64,000 bases of DNA from Davidsoniella eucalypti. Taxonomy: Eukaryota; Ascomycota; Sordariomycetes; Microascales; Ceratocystidaceae. The notes below the pieces were generated by a model. The model was not told where the DNA came from, ran no database searches, and saw only the letters and a program-made list of their open reading frames with translations. Location: NCBI GenBank assembly GCA_004009845.1, contig RMBW01000004.1, positions 310,001 through 374,000 of the forward strand. Reading direction: 5' to 3'. This document shows positions 11,717 through 23,211 of this stretch, piece by piece (the first letter of the stretch is position 1; every line of letters begins with the position of its first letter). A program made the position numbers and the translations under genes.

Positions 11717-14060
11717 ACTTGAATCTTGCCCATGACCTCTTCCACCTTCTCATCATAAATCTGTGGTGATCTCACGTTATGATAGTCTTACGACACAAAC
11801 ATACCGTCTGTATACTAGTCATCTGTATACTAGTCCCATCGATCCCATATCACACCTCGTCCATACCCAATAATATATCTTTGGATCATCTTGAGTTGGC
11901 TTATCGGGGTTTATTCCATCTGTCAAGTTTCCATATCCAAAATCCAGCGTCAAGCCTACATCGAAACATAAAAGCATTGTCTGATGAAATAATTGGGACA
12001 TCTGATTCACCTTTGGAAGGAGTGGCATGAGTGCTCTTGGTGGCATTTCAATGGCTGTATTTATACATGTAATTTTACATATATTTAGCTACGTACTTAG
12101 CTATATAACATTAATGAGTCGATAAAATGTATTTTATTATTCTATGAACTGTTTTGCACATCTAATGTGTCTAGTCAACAACATTGCATTGGTGCAGCAG
12201 GAATGAGTTATACATAAACTAGGGTTATCAATGGGTAGACATATCGTATTTCACCAATGGAAGATACAGTACATATGTCAGCACAATGAATAGAATGGCA
12301 TGGATTCAACAGGCCATACAAGCTCTTGTCTGGACATTTCATTCATTCATTTACTTTGCAGATTATGATAATACACATATGTCGGCAACGGTTATCGATA
12401 AAGAGCCGATGGTGAACTAGACTTTTGTACCTGAGCCTTGTCACAGAAAGCTGTAGTTTCGCCAGTTCTCCACCGAAAAGGATACTGCTAACTATCAGAC
12501 GACACAATTTTGGAGAGGGGCGGGAAGCTTCTTCTGGAATTTGGGAGTGCGTAAATTCAGGGGAGACAGGCTCTAGGTAACGGAATAGGAATGAGATGGA
12601 TGGGTGCTGGATTTGGGGCGGCTGGGGGAGAGCATGGAAGAAGAAGCTGGATTGGTAGATTGATATAACACCAATATAAGTAGGCTGAGCATGGTTATCA
12701 ACACGACAAACCGACAATAATGATATGGCTGGAAAGCCTTGTTTGTGTTTGGACAGAAGAGCACAATTGGCACGTTGAGATCTGGAGCCGTAGGCGCATT
12801 ATTGACGTTCTCCTGAACTTTTGGCACAAAGAGAGAATGGATAAGGATAAAAAAGGAGCTCGAGGCGGTGACCTGCCCATGGACTAGACCATAACCCCTA
12901 GAAGATAAGTTGTAGATAAAGGAAGGCTGGTAAAGGTTACCCAGAATAGACAGACAGAGCAGAATAAGTTGGTAAAAGATGCATTGGTTAGTGTATATTT
13001 TGGCAACACAGCACAGGCTGAGGTGCTACATAACAGCATAAGATAGGGTCCAGGAACGAACGGAATAGCATGGAGACTGTCCTGCAATAGTAAATGCCAA
13101 CGAAACAGCTTTGGGACAGGGCGACGAAGAACAGGCCAATACCACCATACGACGTTGATGCGAGACGTTGCTGCGTACGATCTACTATGCCGTAGTAAGC
13201 TATGTGGAAGTATACTGCGGGTAAAAGCCACAGAGAATCAGCCACACGGTGATACACAATGTCCTGCGCTTGAGACATGTTGATGAGACAAGAACGTGAA
13301 TTAGTTGGCAATATGGGTTGCCCATCTCTGCTATAGTACCAACTATAGCTGGCTATGGAGCTTAAGACAGTTGTTCTGGAGCATTAAGTGGCCAATAACC
13401 TGCGACTAGGACCCCTCCTCTCGCCCCACCTTTTGAGCGATTGAGATAGCTGTCCAGGAGCTTTGGCAGATAGAGAGGCCACCAGACTGGAAAAAAGAGA
13501 CTGAAAATAGACACGAAAAGAGTGGAAAAGATAGTGAGAAAGAGCGATCATCGGCAATAGGCCAGGGACGGCTGTAAGCCTGACGAGAAGACGCTTGCCA
13601 GAGGCAGATCTGAATTGGAAAAACTACGGTAGTGTTGCTGGTTCTCCTGTCCCCAGCCCGCCACAGAGGGTTCGATAGCAGGTAGCGACAGCGCTACAGT
13701 GGGTTGGTTCAGGGACATTTGGCGCATTAGCAGGACAACAAACAAGATAGCGAAAAAAAAACAGGCTGGTTACAGGCCAAACGCCGCAGCCTTATAGCTC
13801 CGTGCTCCTTCTGAATGCTCTCCGCTCTATTTCTATGTTTCTGTCTCCTAAATCAGCAGTGGCTCTCTCATCCTTTTTGCACTATAACTGTCCGCTCTGC
13901 CACTGCGTTTTCTGGCCTAGCCTAGACTGCATTTATATTTCACCGTGATCCCCCCTGCAGACGACATTCCTCAACTTCTTCATCTTCATCCATCTCCGAC
14001 CATCAACACCACCACCCTCCATCTGCATTCTCGCCTCCGACTTCATATACACCCGTCATA
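11717..14060. other. Intergenic stretch between MRPL4 and GDI1, with possible decayed membrane-protein frames
   Basis: The minus strand from about 13279 down to 12570 carries several overlapping open frames rich in hydrophobic residues. One runs 12988-13279 from MSQAQDIVYHRVADSLW; another, 12573-12827, has a transmembrane-like segment FVVLITMLSLLILVLY and a Ser/Pro-rich end. A GTT-AG (minus-strand CTAAC) motif lies near 12985. They could be exons of a small membrane protein, but I could not build a splice model with proper donors, so no gene is called. From about 13780 to 14060 the sequence is pyrimidine-rich and is the GDI1 promoter and leader. Confidence 0.35.
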
Positions 14061-16013
14061 ATGGAAGAGATCGCCCCCGAGTACGACGTCATTGTGCTGG
14101 GCACTGGTGAGTTTCCCCTCCCGTCTTTTCCCCGTCTACAGCCAGCTTCTAGCCGTGCTGGAGCTCCGCATTTTGCTGCCTTGTTTTGAGCTTCCTGAGC
14201 TCAAGCTTACCCCCCCCCGTCTGGGCTGTTGCTCCTGAGCATTTCTGCAGATGCCCGCTCCGCTGCACATTCCGGCTCTGCCACCGTCGAACCGCATATG
14301 CTAACCTGCACTCTTCACTATAGGCCTGAGCGAGTGCATTCTCTCTGGGTAAATACATCTCGGCTTCTACCACCATACATGCCGCTTCCCATTGGCAACC
14401 CGCCACCCGAGTCCACCGTTATAGCTCTCGCTAACCACACACTTAAACAGTGTTCTTTCCGTCAAGGGCAAGAAGGTTCTACACATTGACCGCAACGACC
14501 ACTACGGCGCGTAAGTTGCACTCTTTGCTCGATCTGTATAATACAATCAAATACTAACATCGTATCTAGTGAGGCCGCCTCAGTTAACCTCGAGACTGTA
14601 TGCTCGCTCCCTTCTACCACCTGACACCCCTTGCTTTGACTAACAACTACATATAGCTCTTCAAGAAGTATGGCAACTTCAAGGCCGGCGAGGAGCCCTG
14701 GAAGAAGTACGGCCGCGCCAACGACTGGAACATTGATCTGGTCCCCAAGTTCCTGATGTCGTCCGGTGAACTGACCCGCATTCTGGTCTCTACCGACGTC
14801 ACCCGCTACCTTGAGTTCAAGCAGGTAGCTGGCAGCTACGTCCAGCAGGGCAACGGCCCCAAGGCTACCGTTGCCAAGGTTCCCTCGGATGCCGCCGAGG
14901 CTCTGAAGTCTCCCCTGATGGGTCTCTTCGAGAAGCGTCGCATGAAGACTTTCATTGAGTGGATCGGCACCTTCGAGTCCTCCGATCCCGCTACTCACAA
15001 GGGTAAGCCTTATAAATTGTCACCCGAATTTGACATTGTCTTTTCATTCCCTACCCTTCATTGTTTTCTTCCTATCTGCATGTGTCATGCAAACACGCTA
15101 ACCGTTTTTGTACTTTGTAGGTCTGGATCTGTCTACTTGCACTATCAAGGATGTCTTTGACAAGTTTGGCCTGGAGACTGGCACTCGTGACTTCATCGGT
15201 CACGCCATGGCTCTGTACCTGAACGATGACTTCATGACCACCTCTGGCGTTGCCCCCGAGGCTATTGAGCGCATCAAGCTGTACGGTAACTCGGTTGCTC
15301 GTTACGGCAAGTCTCCTTACATCTACCCTCTGTACGGTCTCGGTGAACTGCCCCAGGGCTTTGCTCGTCTGTCTGCTATCTACGGCGGTACCTACATGTT
15401 GAACGCCCATGTCGATGAGTTCCTGTACGATGGCGAGAAGATCAGCGGTATCAAGGCTCACATGGCCGGCCCCACCGATGATTCCAAGTTCTCTTTCGAG
15501 ACTAAGGCCAAGTCAATCCTGGCTGATCCCTCGTACTTCCCCCAGAAGTCCAAGGTTGTCGGCCACGTTCTGCGTGCCATCTGCATCCTGGACCACCCTC
15601 TGGCTGGCACTTCGGATTCCGACTCCGCTCAGCTTATCATTCCCCAGTCCCAGGTTGACCGCAAGAACGATATCTACATTGCCTGTGTCTCGTCTGCTCA
15701 CAACGTCTGCCCTAAGGGCTACTGGATTGCTATCGTCTCGACCATTGCCGAGACCGAGGCCAACCACCACCTTGAGCTGCAGCCCGGTCTGGAGCGGTTA
15801 GGAAAGATCGAGGAGCAATTCATTGGTGCTCCTATCCCCATCTATGAGCCCATCTCCGATGGCAAGACCGATAACATCTTCATCTCCAAGAGCTACGACG
15901 CCACCAGCCACTTCGAGACCACCACTGATGATGTCCGTGACATCTACCGTCGCTACGCCGGTGAGGAGTTGGTTGTCGACGGTATCCGTGAGGTGAACCT
16001 GTCGGCTGAGTAA
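14061..16013 (+). CDS. GDI1: Rab GDP-dissociation inhibitor
   Basis: Cytosolic chaperone that extracts prenylated, GDP-bound Rab/Ypt GTPases from membranes and recycles them, essential for vesicle traffic. Six exons: 14061-14106, 14324-14348, 14451-14510, 14570-14597, 14657-15002 and 15121-16013, together 465 residues, close to the family's roughly 450. The start gives MEEIAPEYDVIVLGTG, the conserved FAD-fold-like N-terminus. Joining the small exons restores GLSECILSG, VLSVKGKKVLHIDRNDHYG and AEAASVNLE, the classic GDI/REP conserved region. MSSGELTRILVSTDVTRYLE marks the second conserved block. Every intron has a CTAAC or TTGAC-like branch motif 8-20 nt from its AG. Exon 2 is only 25 nt and exon 4 only 28 nt. 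The CTG codon at the conserved leucine of VLGTG shows CTG is read as leucine. Codon choice is strongly biased to C-ending codons, as in highly expressed genes. Confidence 0.97.
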
Positions 16014-16680
16014 ACTTGTCACGTTTCGACGTGAACACAAACACATAGTCAAGATAACTATGCTGGCACATCCTTGGTGGATGCGTCTTACACAAAGACC
16101 TTGGAGATGTATATGCATTGCGGTTGATGTTGAGCAGCTGCCCATTTATACCCATTTAATCAGAAACAATATCCGTTACGCAGTGAATCAATGACAAACA
16201 TATCTTTATTATTCAGAACTTGTTGATACTTTTTCTTTTTCTTTCCTATTAGTTTTAGTGAAATATACCCAATGACCTTGTGAACAATTTTCTATTAGTT
16301 CTTTCCGTGCATTAAGAACTGAGTAACCACCACAACGATTCATAAAAAGTAAAGTTCACAGAAGACAATAACTATCGTATTAAATCCCTAATAATTTTGT
16401 TTTGCAAAAATGCCTATTACAAAGACGCAAAAGTATACGTAAATGAAGAACAAGAACATAGGCTAAAAATAGTAACTATCTCCGGGCTATTGTTGGTGCA
16501 ACTTCATTGCTGTACTTGGTGTTACCTATATTAGCGGCCGATTTTCGAAGTGAGAAGTTTATTGAGAAGTGTATATCTCGTCTTGACTAGAAGGGATGGA
16601 TATGTAGTATCATCTACACCTACTGCTAAGGCCATGGGGACAGTAGATCTCTGTGTAGAAGCTGTAAATACATCAGCTGG
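16014..16680. other. Non-coding 3' flank of GDI1
   Basis: AT-rich sequence after the GDI1 stop, presumably holding its polyadenylation region. No open frame, repeat or RNA gene seen. Confidence 0.5.
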
Positions 16681-16689
16681 CTAAGAAGA

Positions 16690-17225
16690 TGAACCACGGA
16701 GATATGGCATCAATCCAAGAACCGGGGTCTTGGCAACATCAATGTCTAGATACTCGATAGCAGTTGAAATAGGCCGCTTAGCTTCAGCCTTGTGAACGAG
16801 AATACAGGGGGTTTAACGGTAATCTAACACGTAGAGTTTTTATGTACTAATACTAGCTGATACAGAGTTCGATAACGTCCAAATGATGCCTAGAACAAGA
16901 TGACAAGAGGGGTCCAACCATCTTAAGTCTCATGATTTGTACTTTCCACATTCTCCACCAAGAGTTTAGTATCATGAAGATGGCCTTTATAGCAGGAACA
17001 TTCGGAGTCTATCTAGCCATTAGAAATCTGGTGATCAGCACCTTTCTCAATGAGGAGCTTAACAATATCGACATGGCAGTCCAGCCAGTCGAAGTTTCAT
17101 AATTGATATCAGCGCCCTTCTCAACCAAGGTCTTCGTGAAATCAAGGCCCTCCGAACAGACAAACATAAGAATATTCCGGCAATCAGAGGGTTGATGATA
17201 GATATCAGCAAACTCTATCAATCAA
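16690..17225 (-). pseudogene. Ankyrin-repeat protein relic, frameshifted
   Basis: Minus-strand fragments of ankyrin repeats in different frames. One frame has TKTLVEKGADINYETSTGW, a repeat end and the start of the next. The following repeat continues in another frame as HVDIVKLLIEKGADHQISNG and then a stop, so part of a repeat and the frame were lost between them (near 17075-17095). Further along, about 16890-16980, a third fragment reads TKLLVENVESTNHET then DGWTPLVILF with a stop. The matches to the ankyrin pattern (LLxxGADxN, xGxTxL) are clear by eye, and there is no open frame longer than 70 codons. Interpretation: a dead ankyrin gene or the end of one. The boundaries are approximate. Confidence 0.6.
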
Positions 17226-18546
17226 AAGCGGGGCCCCGGGGAGGAGCAATGCTCAATGGCCGCTTAAACTGCTTTGACTGCTGCAATAGGCTGCGCGTTC
17301 AGCCACTTCTCGTAGAGAGCCAAGAACATATTAGTTTGTATACCTGACTTGACTGTTCTCTATATAAACCCTCAGATATCCCTAGCTCTCCATACATACG
17401 ATCATAGCTTGTAGAAAGCACGGGATCCCGTCCGCTCTCCCCTCGTTAACCTCCAAAGCGCCTGATCAGTACTACGGTGGGTGACTACGTGGGAATACCA
17501 GGTATTGTATGTTTCCTTTTTGTGCGCTGATATTCCGTTGTGTTTTTGGGGAGGTTTCATGTAGCTTAGGTTAAAAACATATGAGATAGATACAAGTCAC
17601 GCATTTCATAGTCACGAGTGATATCATGAATATTTTTGAAAGATACGATGTTCATCAAGTAAATAAACAAAAGATATAAAATGGAGAATAACCAAACGCC
17701 GATAGAAAGAAGAAAGCAGACGTGGTACCGGTAATACCATGAGCCAAAAGCCAAAAAGCAAATAAAAGACAAAGGATGAAGAAAAGGAAAATAAAGAAAA
17801 CAAGAGACCATGGCATTAAGATGTGATGCCACTACCGCTGGGTCAGCAGAGAATAGCCTGTATATTCTGCTTAGAGTCCCTGTAAGTTGATTGGAGTAGT
17901 CTTGAACTCTTTTGTTTTCTTTTTTTAGACTATCCATCATCCAATCCAAACTTCATAAAGAAGAGAAAATGTATAACTTTTTTTGTATCTGTAAATGGGG
18001 AGAGGTTGTTTTCTTTTGGACTTCACCTCAGATGCAAAGCAACCTCCAGTTGAGAAACAAAGGCAATAAAAAGGGCATAGGAAAAACAAAGTGATTTATG
18101 ATATCATGGTTCGTTGACTAGTGTGCGAGAAGAGAGACGATGGATGAAGAGAATAACCGATGGCGGAGAAAAAGCATTGCGTTTGATGAGACGAAATTGG
18201 TTGCCCATGTCATTTTGGATAGAAAAGAAGAGATCGAGGGAGAGCCGCCTATGCGGTGCGCCACCGAAGGAAACAAATGCAATGTGTTGACGTAACAGGG
18301 TGTATTAAGAAACCAATATACAAAAGAGTAAGTAGAAAGAGAGATAGCAAGGACACAAACAAGATGATTGCAGAGCCTGCCATAAGACACTATTTGTTTT
18401 GTAGCAGCAGTAACAAACAGGGTGATATCGTCTTGTTCTCTCCTCTGTTGTTTCTTATGTTTATATTCTGGCAATCTAGTGTTTTTGTACCTGTGCTTTC
18501 TCCTTTTCTATCTTTTGCTCTTATTATTTTTGTTTTGGTGATATTC
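17226..18546. other. Intergenic stretch downstream of NOG1
   Basis: Holds the NOG1 3' region (the gene ends at 18547 on the minus strand). The DNA is purine-rich on the plus strand, giving hydrophobic-looking minus-strand frames at 17566-17949 and 18118-18474. I treat these as composition artefacts of a T-rich 3' region, although the first 50 codons of the 17566-17949 frame look more protein-like. No RNA gene seen. Confidence 0.4.
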
Positions 18547-20689
18547 TTAACGGCGTTGGTTCTTGCCGACACCACGCTTACCCGCAACCAAGTGCTTGAT
18601 CAGCGAGACAGTCTGGTGACGATCACCCTCACCCTGGCGAGCCATGCGGTTCATCTTCTTCTGGCCTAGCTTAGCCAGACGCTCGACCTTGGTGCGAGCC
18701 TCAGGATCCTGAACACCATCCTCACGGCGGTTCACGCGAGAAACATCGCGCATGCGGCTCATTGAGCGGAGGCGGTCGCGGGGAGTGCTTTCGGTGTCGA
18801 CCTCCATGGCATTGGGGTCGGCAGTGCCGGCACGAGAGCGGCCACGGGGTGCTGTTGAGGGGTTCCGCTTGGCGCGAGAAGTGATATCGGTAGTGTCGAC
18901 ACCCAGAACATCCAGACCCTCCTCCAGCTCGGACAGAGGAACCTTGCGGGCTGAGCGGGGGATGATGGCCTGGTTCTTGAGGCGCTTCTTCATGCGAGCA
19001 TCGTTGCGAATAAGGGATTGCTTCTCGCGAATCATCTCAGCCTTCTTCATGATAGTCTGCTCCTCCTCATCGTAGCCCTCAGACTCAGACTCGTAGAAGC
19101 CGTTGGCCTCCAGGCGCTCCTCATCCTCCTCGAGAGCCTGAAGCTTGGCCTCAATATCGGGGTCAACGTAGTCGTAAACGTTCTTGCCATCGAGAACCTC
19201 GGGGATCTTGTCATACTTCCACTCGTCGTTCTTCAGTAGCCAATCAGCACGTAGATCGACACTGAACACACCAGCACCACCGCTCTGTTCCTCGATGTCA
19301 CGGGCCAGAACACGGCGTTCCGGATCGGACTTGTCGTATTTCTTGAGGTTCTTGACGCCCTCGGGAATAAAGGTCTCCAGAGTTTGGCCGTTCATGGGGG
19401 TGGCGACGTGGATACGAGACATGACCTCAGCCAGACGGCCATTGATAGCACCAGCAGCGCTAGTACCAGCCTTCATCTTCTGTGATACACGCTCAGCGAT
19501 CAGACGCTCGCAAGCGGCGTTCTTGGCCTCCTGAACACCTTCACCGGTGTTGCAGGACAACTCCAGCAGCTCGATTTCACCAGGCTTGATGAGGGCATCT
19601 AGCTGGCTCTTCAGAGTAGGATCCAGGTTTTCGGGGCGGGTGATATCGATCTTGTTGATGGCGATGAAAACAATCTTGTTAGAGAAAAGAGGCTTGATGC
19701 TCTTGAAAAGGTTGATCTGGGCCTGAACGGGGTAACCGCACTGCTCAGACAGATCCATGAAGTACAGGATGACGGAGCGCAGATGAGCAATAGCAGTGAC
19801 AGACTGCATCTCAATGGTGTTCATCTCTTCGAGAGGGTGGTCGAGAATACCCGGTGTGTCGATAGCGGCAAAGCGCAGGTACTTGTAGTCGAAGTGACCG
19901 ACGAACAACGACTTGGTGGTGAAGGCATACGGCTGAACACTAAGAGGAAGTTAGTATAATTTGAGACTGTAGTTGTGGCAACACAAGGGGCTATGGATAT
20001 GGCATACTCGACATCAGCACGGGATACGCTCTTCAGGAAAGAACTCTTGCCAGTGTTGGGGAAACCGCAAATAACCAGCGTACGGGTGTTCGGGTCGATC
20101 GAGGGCAGACGACCCAAGTGCTGACGCACTTGATCAAGGTACAGAAGAGGCTCCTTCAATCTCTTGCAGATGGTGGCCATGCGACCCAGAGCAGCGCGCT
20201 TCAGCTGCTTGCACTGGAAAAGCGACTGGGCATACTTAATCAAACGCACATAATCGCGAGAGATGGTCTCGATGAGGCCCTTGGCGGTGGACAGTTGGCC
20301 CAGAGCGATCTTGAAATGGTCCTGATCGTACAGGGTGTTGAACAGATCACGATGGAAAGGGTGGCAGCTAGTCAGGCGAGGAAAGCTGTCGAGAATAGCA
20401 GCGAACTTGTCGGTGAAGGTCTCTTGGGTGAATTTAACCTTGCGGGTGTAGAAGGCACGGATACGCGAGATCTCTGTGGGACGTGTTAGTGATATACTGT
20501 TCGTTGATAATGGTCGAGCACTCCATGGGCGCATTAGACGGGAACTCATAGAGTCTTATGGAGAATCATACTGAAGCCAGAGCGGATTTGGGTCGGCAGG
20601 CGACGCTGAGTGCCGCTCAAGACGATATCGAGGAACTCCTGCGAAGTAGGGACCGGAGGGATGTCCTTGAACGAAGTACGAAGAGACAT
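18547..20689 (-). CDS. NOG1: Nucleolar GTP-binding protein 1 (60S assembly GTPase)
   Basis: Essential Obg-type GTPase that travels with pre-60S ribosomes from nucleolus to cytoplasm. Three exons on the minus strand: 20572-20689, 20008-20473 and 18547-19939, 658 residues (yeast Nog1 is about 650). Introns of 98 and 68 nt have CACTAAC and TACTAAC branch motifs. The N-terminus MSLRTSFKDIPPVPTSQEF and the junction RSGF-KISRIRAFYTRKVKF match the family. GTPase motifs: P-loop GFPNTGKSS near residue 176, DTPGILDHP near 222, NKID near 290. The C-terminal NOGCT region is followed by a basic tail with KRGVGKNQRR. The gene begins in a polypurine-rich upstream region. It is flanked by the ankyrin relic downstream and the oxidoreductase gene, divergently oriented, upstream. 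Confidence 0.96.
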
Positions 20690-21595
20690 TGTGGGCGGCT
20701 ATGTGAAGGAAAAGAAGAGAACAAAGAGAACAAAAGAAGAGTCGATTGCCGAAGATTGATACCACCGACAGCAACTACGACGAAGAGAAAAAGAAGAAGG
20801 GGAGAAAAAATATTCTCTGAACAAAGCGATATCGTAAATCCAACACAGCCCGATATTGCGGTTGATAGATGCAACAATTCGACTTTTTTCTGTAGTCTGC
20901 CGGGCGGTGAAAAAAAAGCCATTCAAAGATTTTTTTCCAAAACTTTTTTTTTGGTGTCCCCGCCCACTCCCTTGTTTATCTTATCAAAACCGGGGCCCAT
21001 TCTAGATTTTCTACTAGAGAAAGATCGACAGAAGCCCCGCTAGGTCGAGAGAATGGGCAGGCATTAACAACGGTTATCTAAGTAACCAAGACAAGATGTC
21101 GACCTACATAGTTGTGTATATACATATATATATTATACCACATGATGCACTAGACACATCACGGATCATAAGTCTGTTAGAATGGAACAAATCTCTATTT
21201 GGTTTCCGAGTAAGGCTCATATATGCATCGTCAGAGCGATACAGCAAATACTTGGAGCTTTCAATAGGCGAAAAACAGACAAAAGACAACGGGAATATGG
21301 CTAGCAGATACCGCGGCTTCATATCAATCATGCGATCAAACCAGGCCGCTAACCAAGAAGTTCTCCAACTCTGAAAGTCGGCTGTATGCGGGGTTTTTAA
21401 TTACGTGCAACAATGACAAGGGATAACGGTAGTTGCAGTACTTCAGCTCAGGAAATTATATTATTAATACAGATCACATAACTATATATGTACACTAGTT
21501 ATAAACATCATAGCAAACCCCTTTAATTGCAAAACATCATGAACACATCTTCAACAGGCCCTTCTATAATATTTCCCTCCAAGACCTATTGTAAT
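20690..21595. promoter_or_regulatory. Divergent promoter region of NOG1 and the oxidoreductase gene
   Basis: A 0.9-kb stretch between two divergent genes. The NOG1-proximal 300 bp is strongly purine-rich on the plus strand with A and T tracts (near 20910-20950). I see no perfect PAC or RRPE ribosome-biogenesis motif. The half nearer the oxidoreductase gene is AT-rich. No other gene seen. Confidence 0.45.
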
Positions 21596-22745
21596 ATGGC
21601 ATCGCGTATCCTAAAGCTTGAAAAGATTGACGGCAAGCCGGGCCAAGTCTACTACCCGTAAGTCTTCTTTCGTGTCAAAGCATAGATCTATAGCCACTTA
21701 CAAATCTCTTAGATTGAGATGTGTCAATGTAGAGATCCCAAAGCCTGGGCCGGGACAAGTAGTCGTCAAGATGTTGGCCGCCTCGCTTAACCACCGGGAT
21801 CTTTTCATCCGCAGACATCTCTATCCGGCCATCTCCTTTGACACTCCGCTCTTATCCGACGGCTACGGAGTTGTCAGTGAAGTTGGTCCGCAATGTTCCA
21901 GTGATAAATTGCTTGGCCAAAACGTCATTATTCTTCCCTTTGTCAACTGGGACTCGGCCCCAGAGGGCCCCGAAGATCTGAGCACTTTTGCAGTCGTGGG
22001 CTCGTCTCGCCTGACACCTACAGGTACAGCAACTGATTTCGCCGTTGTCGATGAGAAAGACATCGTTCTTGCGCCAAGTCATCTATCATATGTTGAAGGC
22101 GCCGCAGTTCCTGTCGTTGGGCTCACAGCATGGCGGGCTCTTGTGTCCAAAAGCGACAATGCCCTGCCCGGAAGAAACATTCTGGTCAGCGGCATCGGTG
22201 GTGGTGTTGCTATATTCGCTCTGCAGTTTGCAGTTGCTCTTGGTTGCCGGGTGTTCGTGACCTCGAGCAAAGATGAGAAGATCGCCAAGGCTAAAGACTT
22301 GGGTGCTTTTGGAGGCGTGAACTACAAGAGTGAAACGTGGGTGGCAGATCTGGAAGCTCAACTCCCTCGTGAAAGGCCGTTCCTTGACGCCATCATTGAT
22401 GGTGCTGGTGGGCCTATTGTTGGCTTAACTGTAAAGATTCTAAAGGCAGGTGGTGTGATAGTTTCCTATGGAATGACACAGGGACCCAGGATGGACTGGG
22501 TGATGCAAGCCGTGCTCAAGAACATTGACTTGAAGGGCTCAACCATGGGATCACGCCGGGAATTTGCAGATATGATGCAATTCATTGCAGACAAGAAGAT
22601 CCGGCCAGTAGTCAGTCGAGTGGTTCATGGCTTGGACAACATTGAAGATATCAATGGCTTATTCGAAGAGATGGATCAAGGTTTGCAGTTTGGAAAACTT
22701 GTGATTGATATAAATACACCGAAGGGGGCACCTCCTAAGCTATAG
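21596..22745 (+). CDS. Zinc-free MDR alcohol dehydrogenase / quinone oxidoreductase-like
   Basis: Medium-chain dehydrogenase/reductase, probably NAD(P)H-dependent and of the quinone or enoyl reductase type; substrate unknown. Two exons, 21596-21657 and 21713-22745, 364 residues. The 55-nt intron opens GTAAGT, and splicing gives VYYP-LRCVNVEIPKPGPGQ, the usual N-terminal strand. The GroES-like half has NHRDLFIRRHLYP; the Rossmann nucleotide site is VSGIGGGVAIFALQFA near residues 177-195. Structural-zinc cysteines and the catalytic zinc ligand set are not seen, which places it with the zinc-free members. An in-frame ATG at 21539 would add 19 residues; the start at 21596 (MASRILKLEKIDG) fits the family better. 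Confidence 0.85.
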
Positions 22746-23211
22746 TGAGAGAACTACTCCACCAGGGACAACTTTGATAGTAAGAAATTATCGGGGCATT
22801 TTATATTAAGTCATGGAAATGCAAGATCTCCATCTGCGAAACAGGGCAACGCCTTGACGATCAACTTAAGATTTAACAGTACAAAAACGTGAACGGATAT
22901 AGCCATGAGTAAATTCGAAACAAGTCGGTTTTATTTTCCATTTCCCAACGCCAACTAAGGAAGGAAAACAGGAAAGATTTGAATACATAATGCAATAGAA
23001 AGCCAGCCTTTGTCAAGCTAAAAAGAAAAGAGAGGTTGAGAATGATCCTTGATGACCAAAGGAAACCGAGATACATGAAAAGACAAAAGAGATGATAAAG
23101 AGGCGAACAGAATGAAATCGCAAGTGAAAAAAAAAACATAAATGGTATCCATGGCGTTTTTTAGCATCGCCCGAGAGACAGCAAGATGAATCATAACAAG
23201 ATCTTGACCAC
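22746..23211. other. Convergent 3' region between the oxidoreductase gene and KRR1
   Basis: About 470 bp between two convergent genes, AT-rich, presumably carrying both 3' ends. Long minus-strand hydrophobic frames here follow from T-rich 3' sequence. Nothing else seen. Confidence 0.5.

Noticed and set aside
12343..13311. Set of hydrophobic minus-strand frames that might be exons of a membrane protein
   Set aside because: No splice model with acceptable donors joined them; kept only as a note in the intergenic entry.
17566..17949. 127-codon minus-strand frame with hydrophobic segments
   Set aside because: It lies in T-rich sequence downstream of NOG1, where hydrophobic codons arise by composition; no family resemblance.
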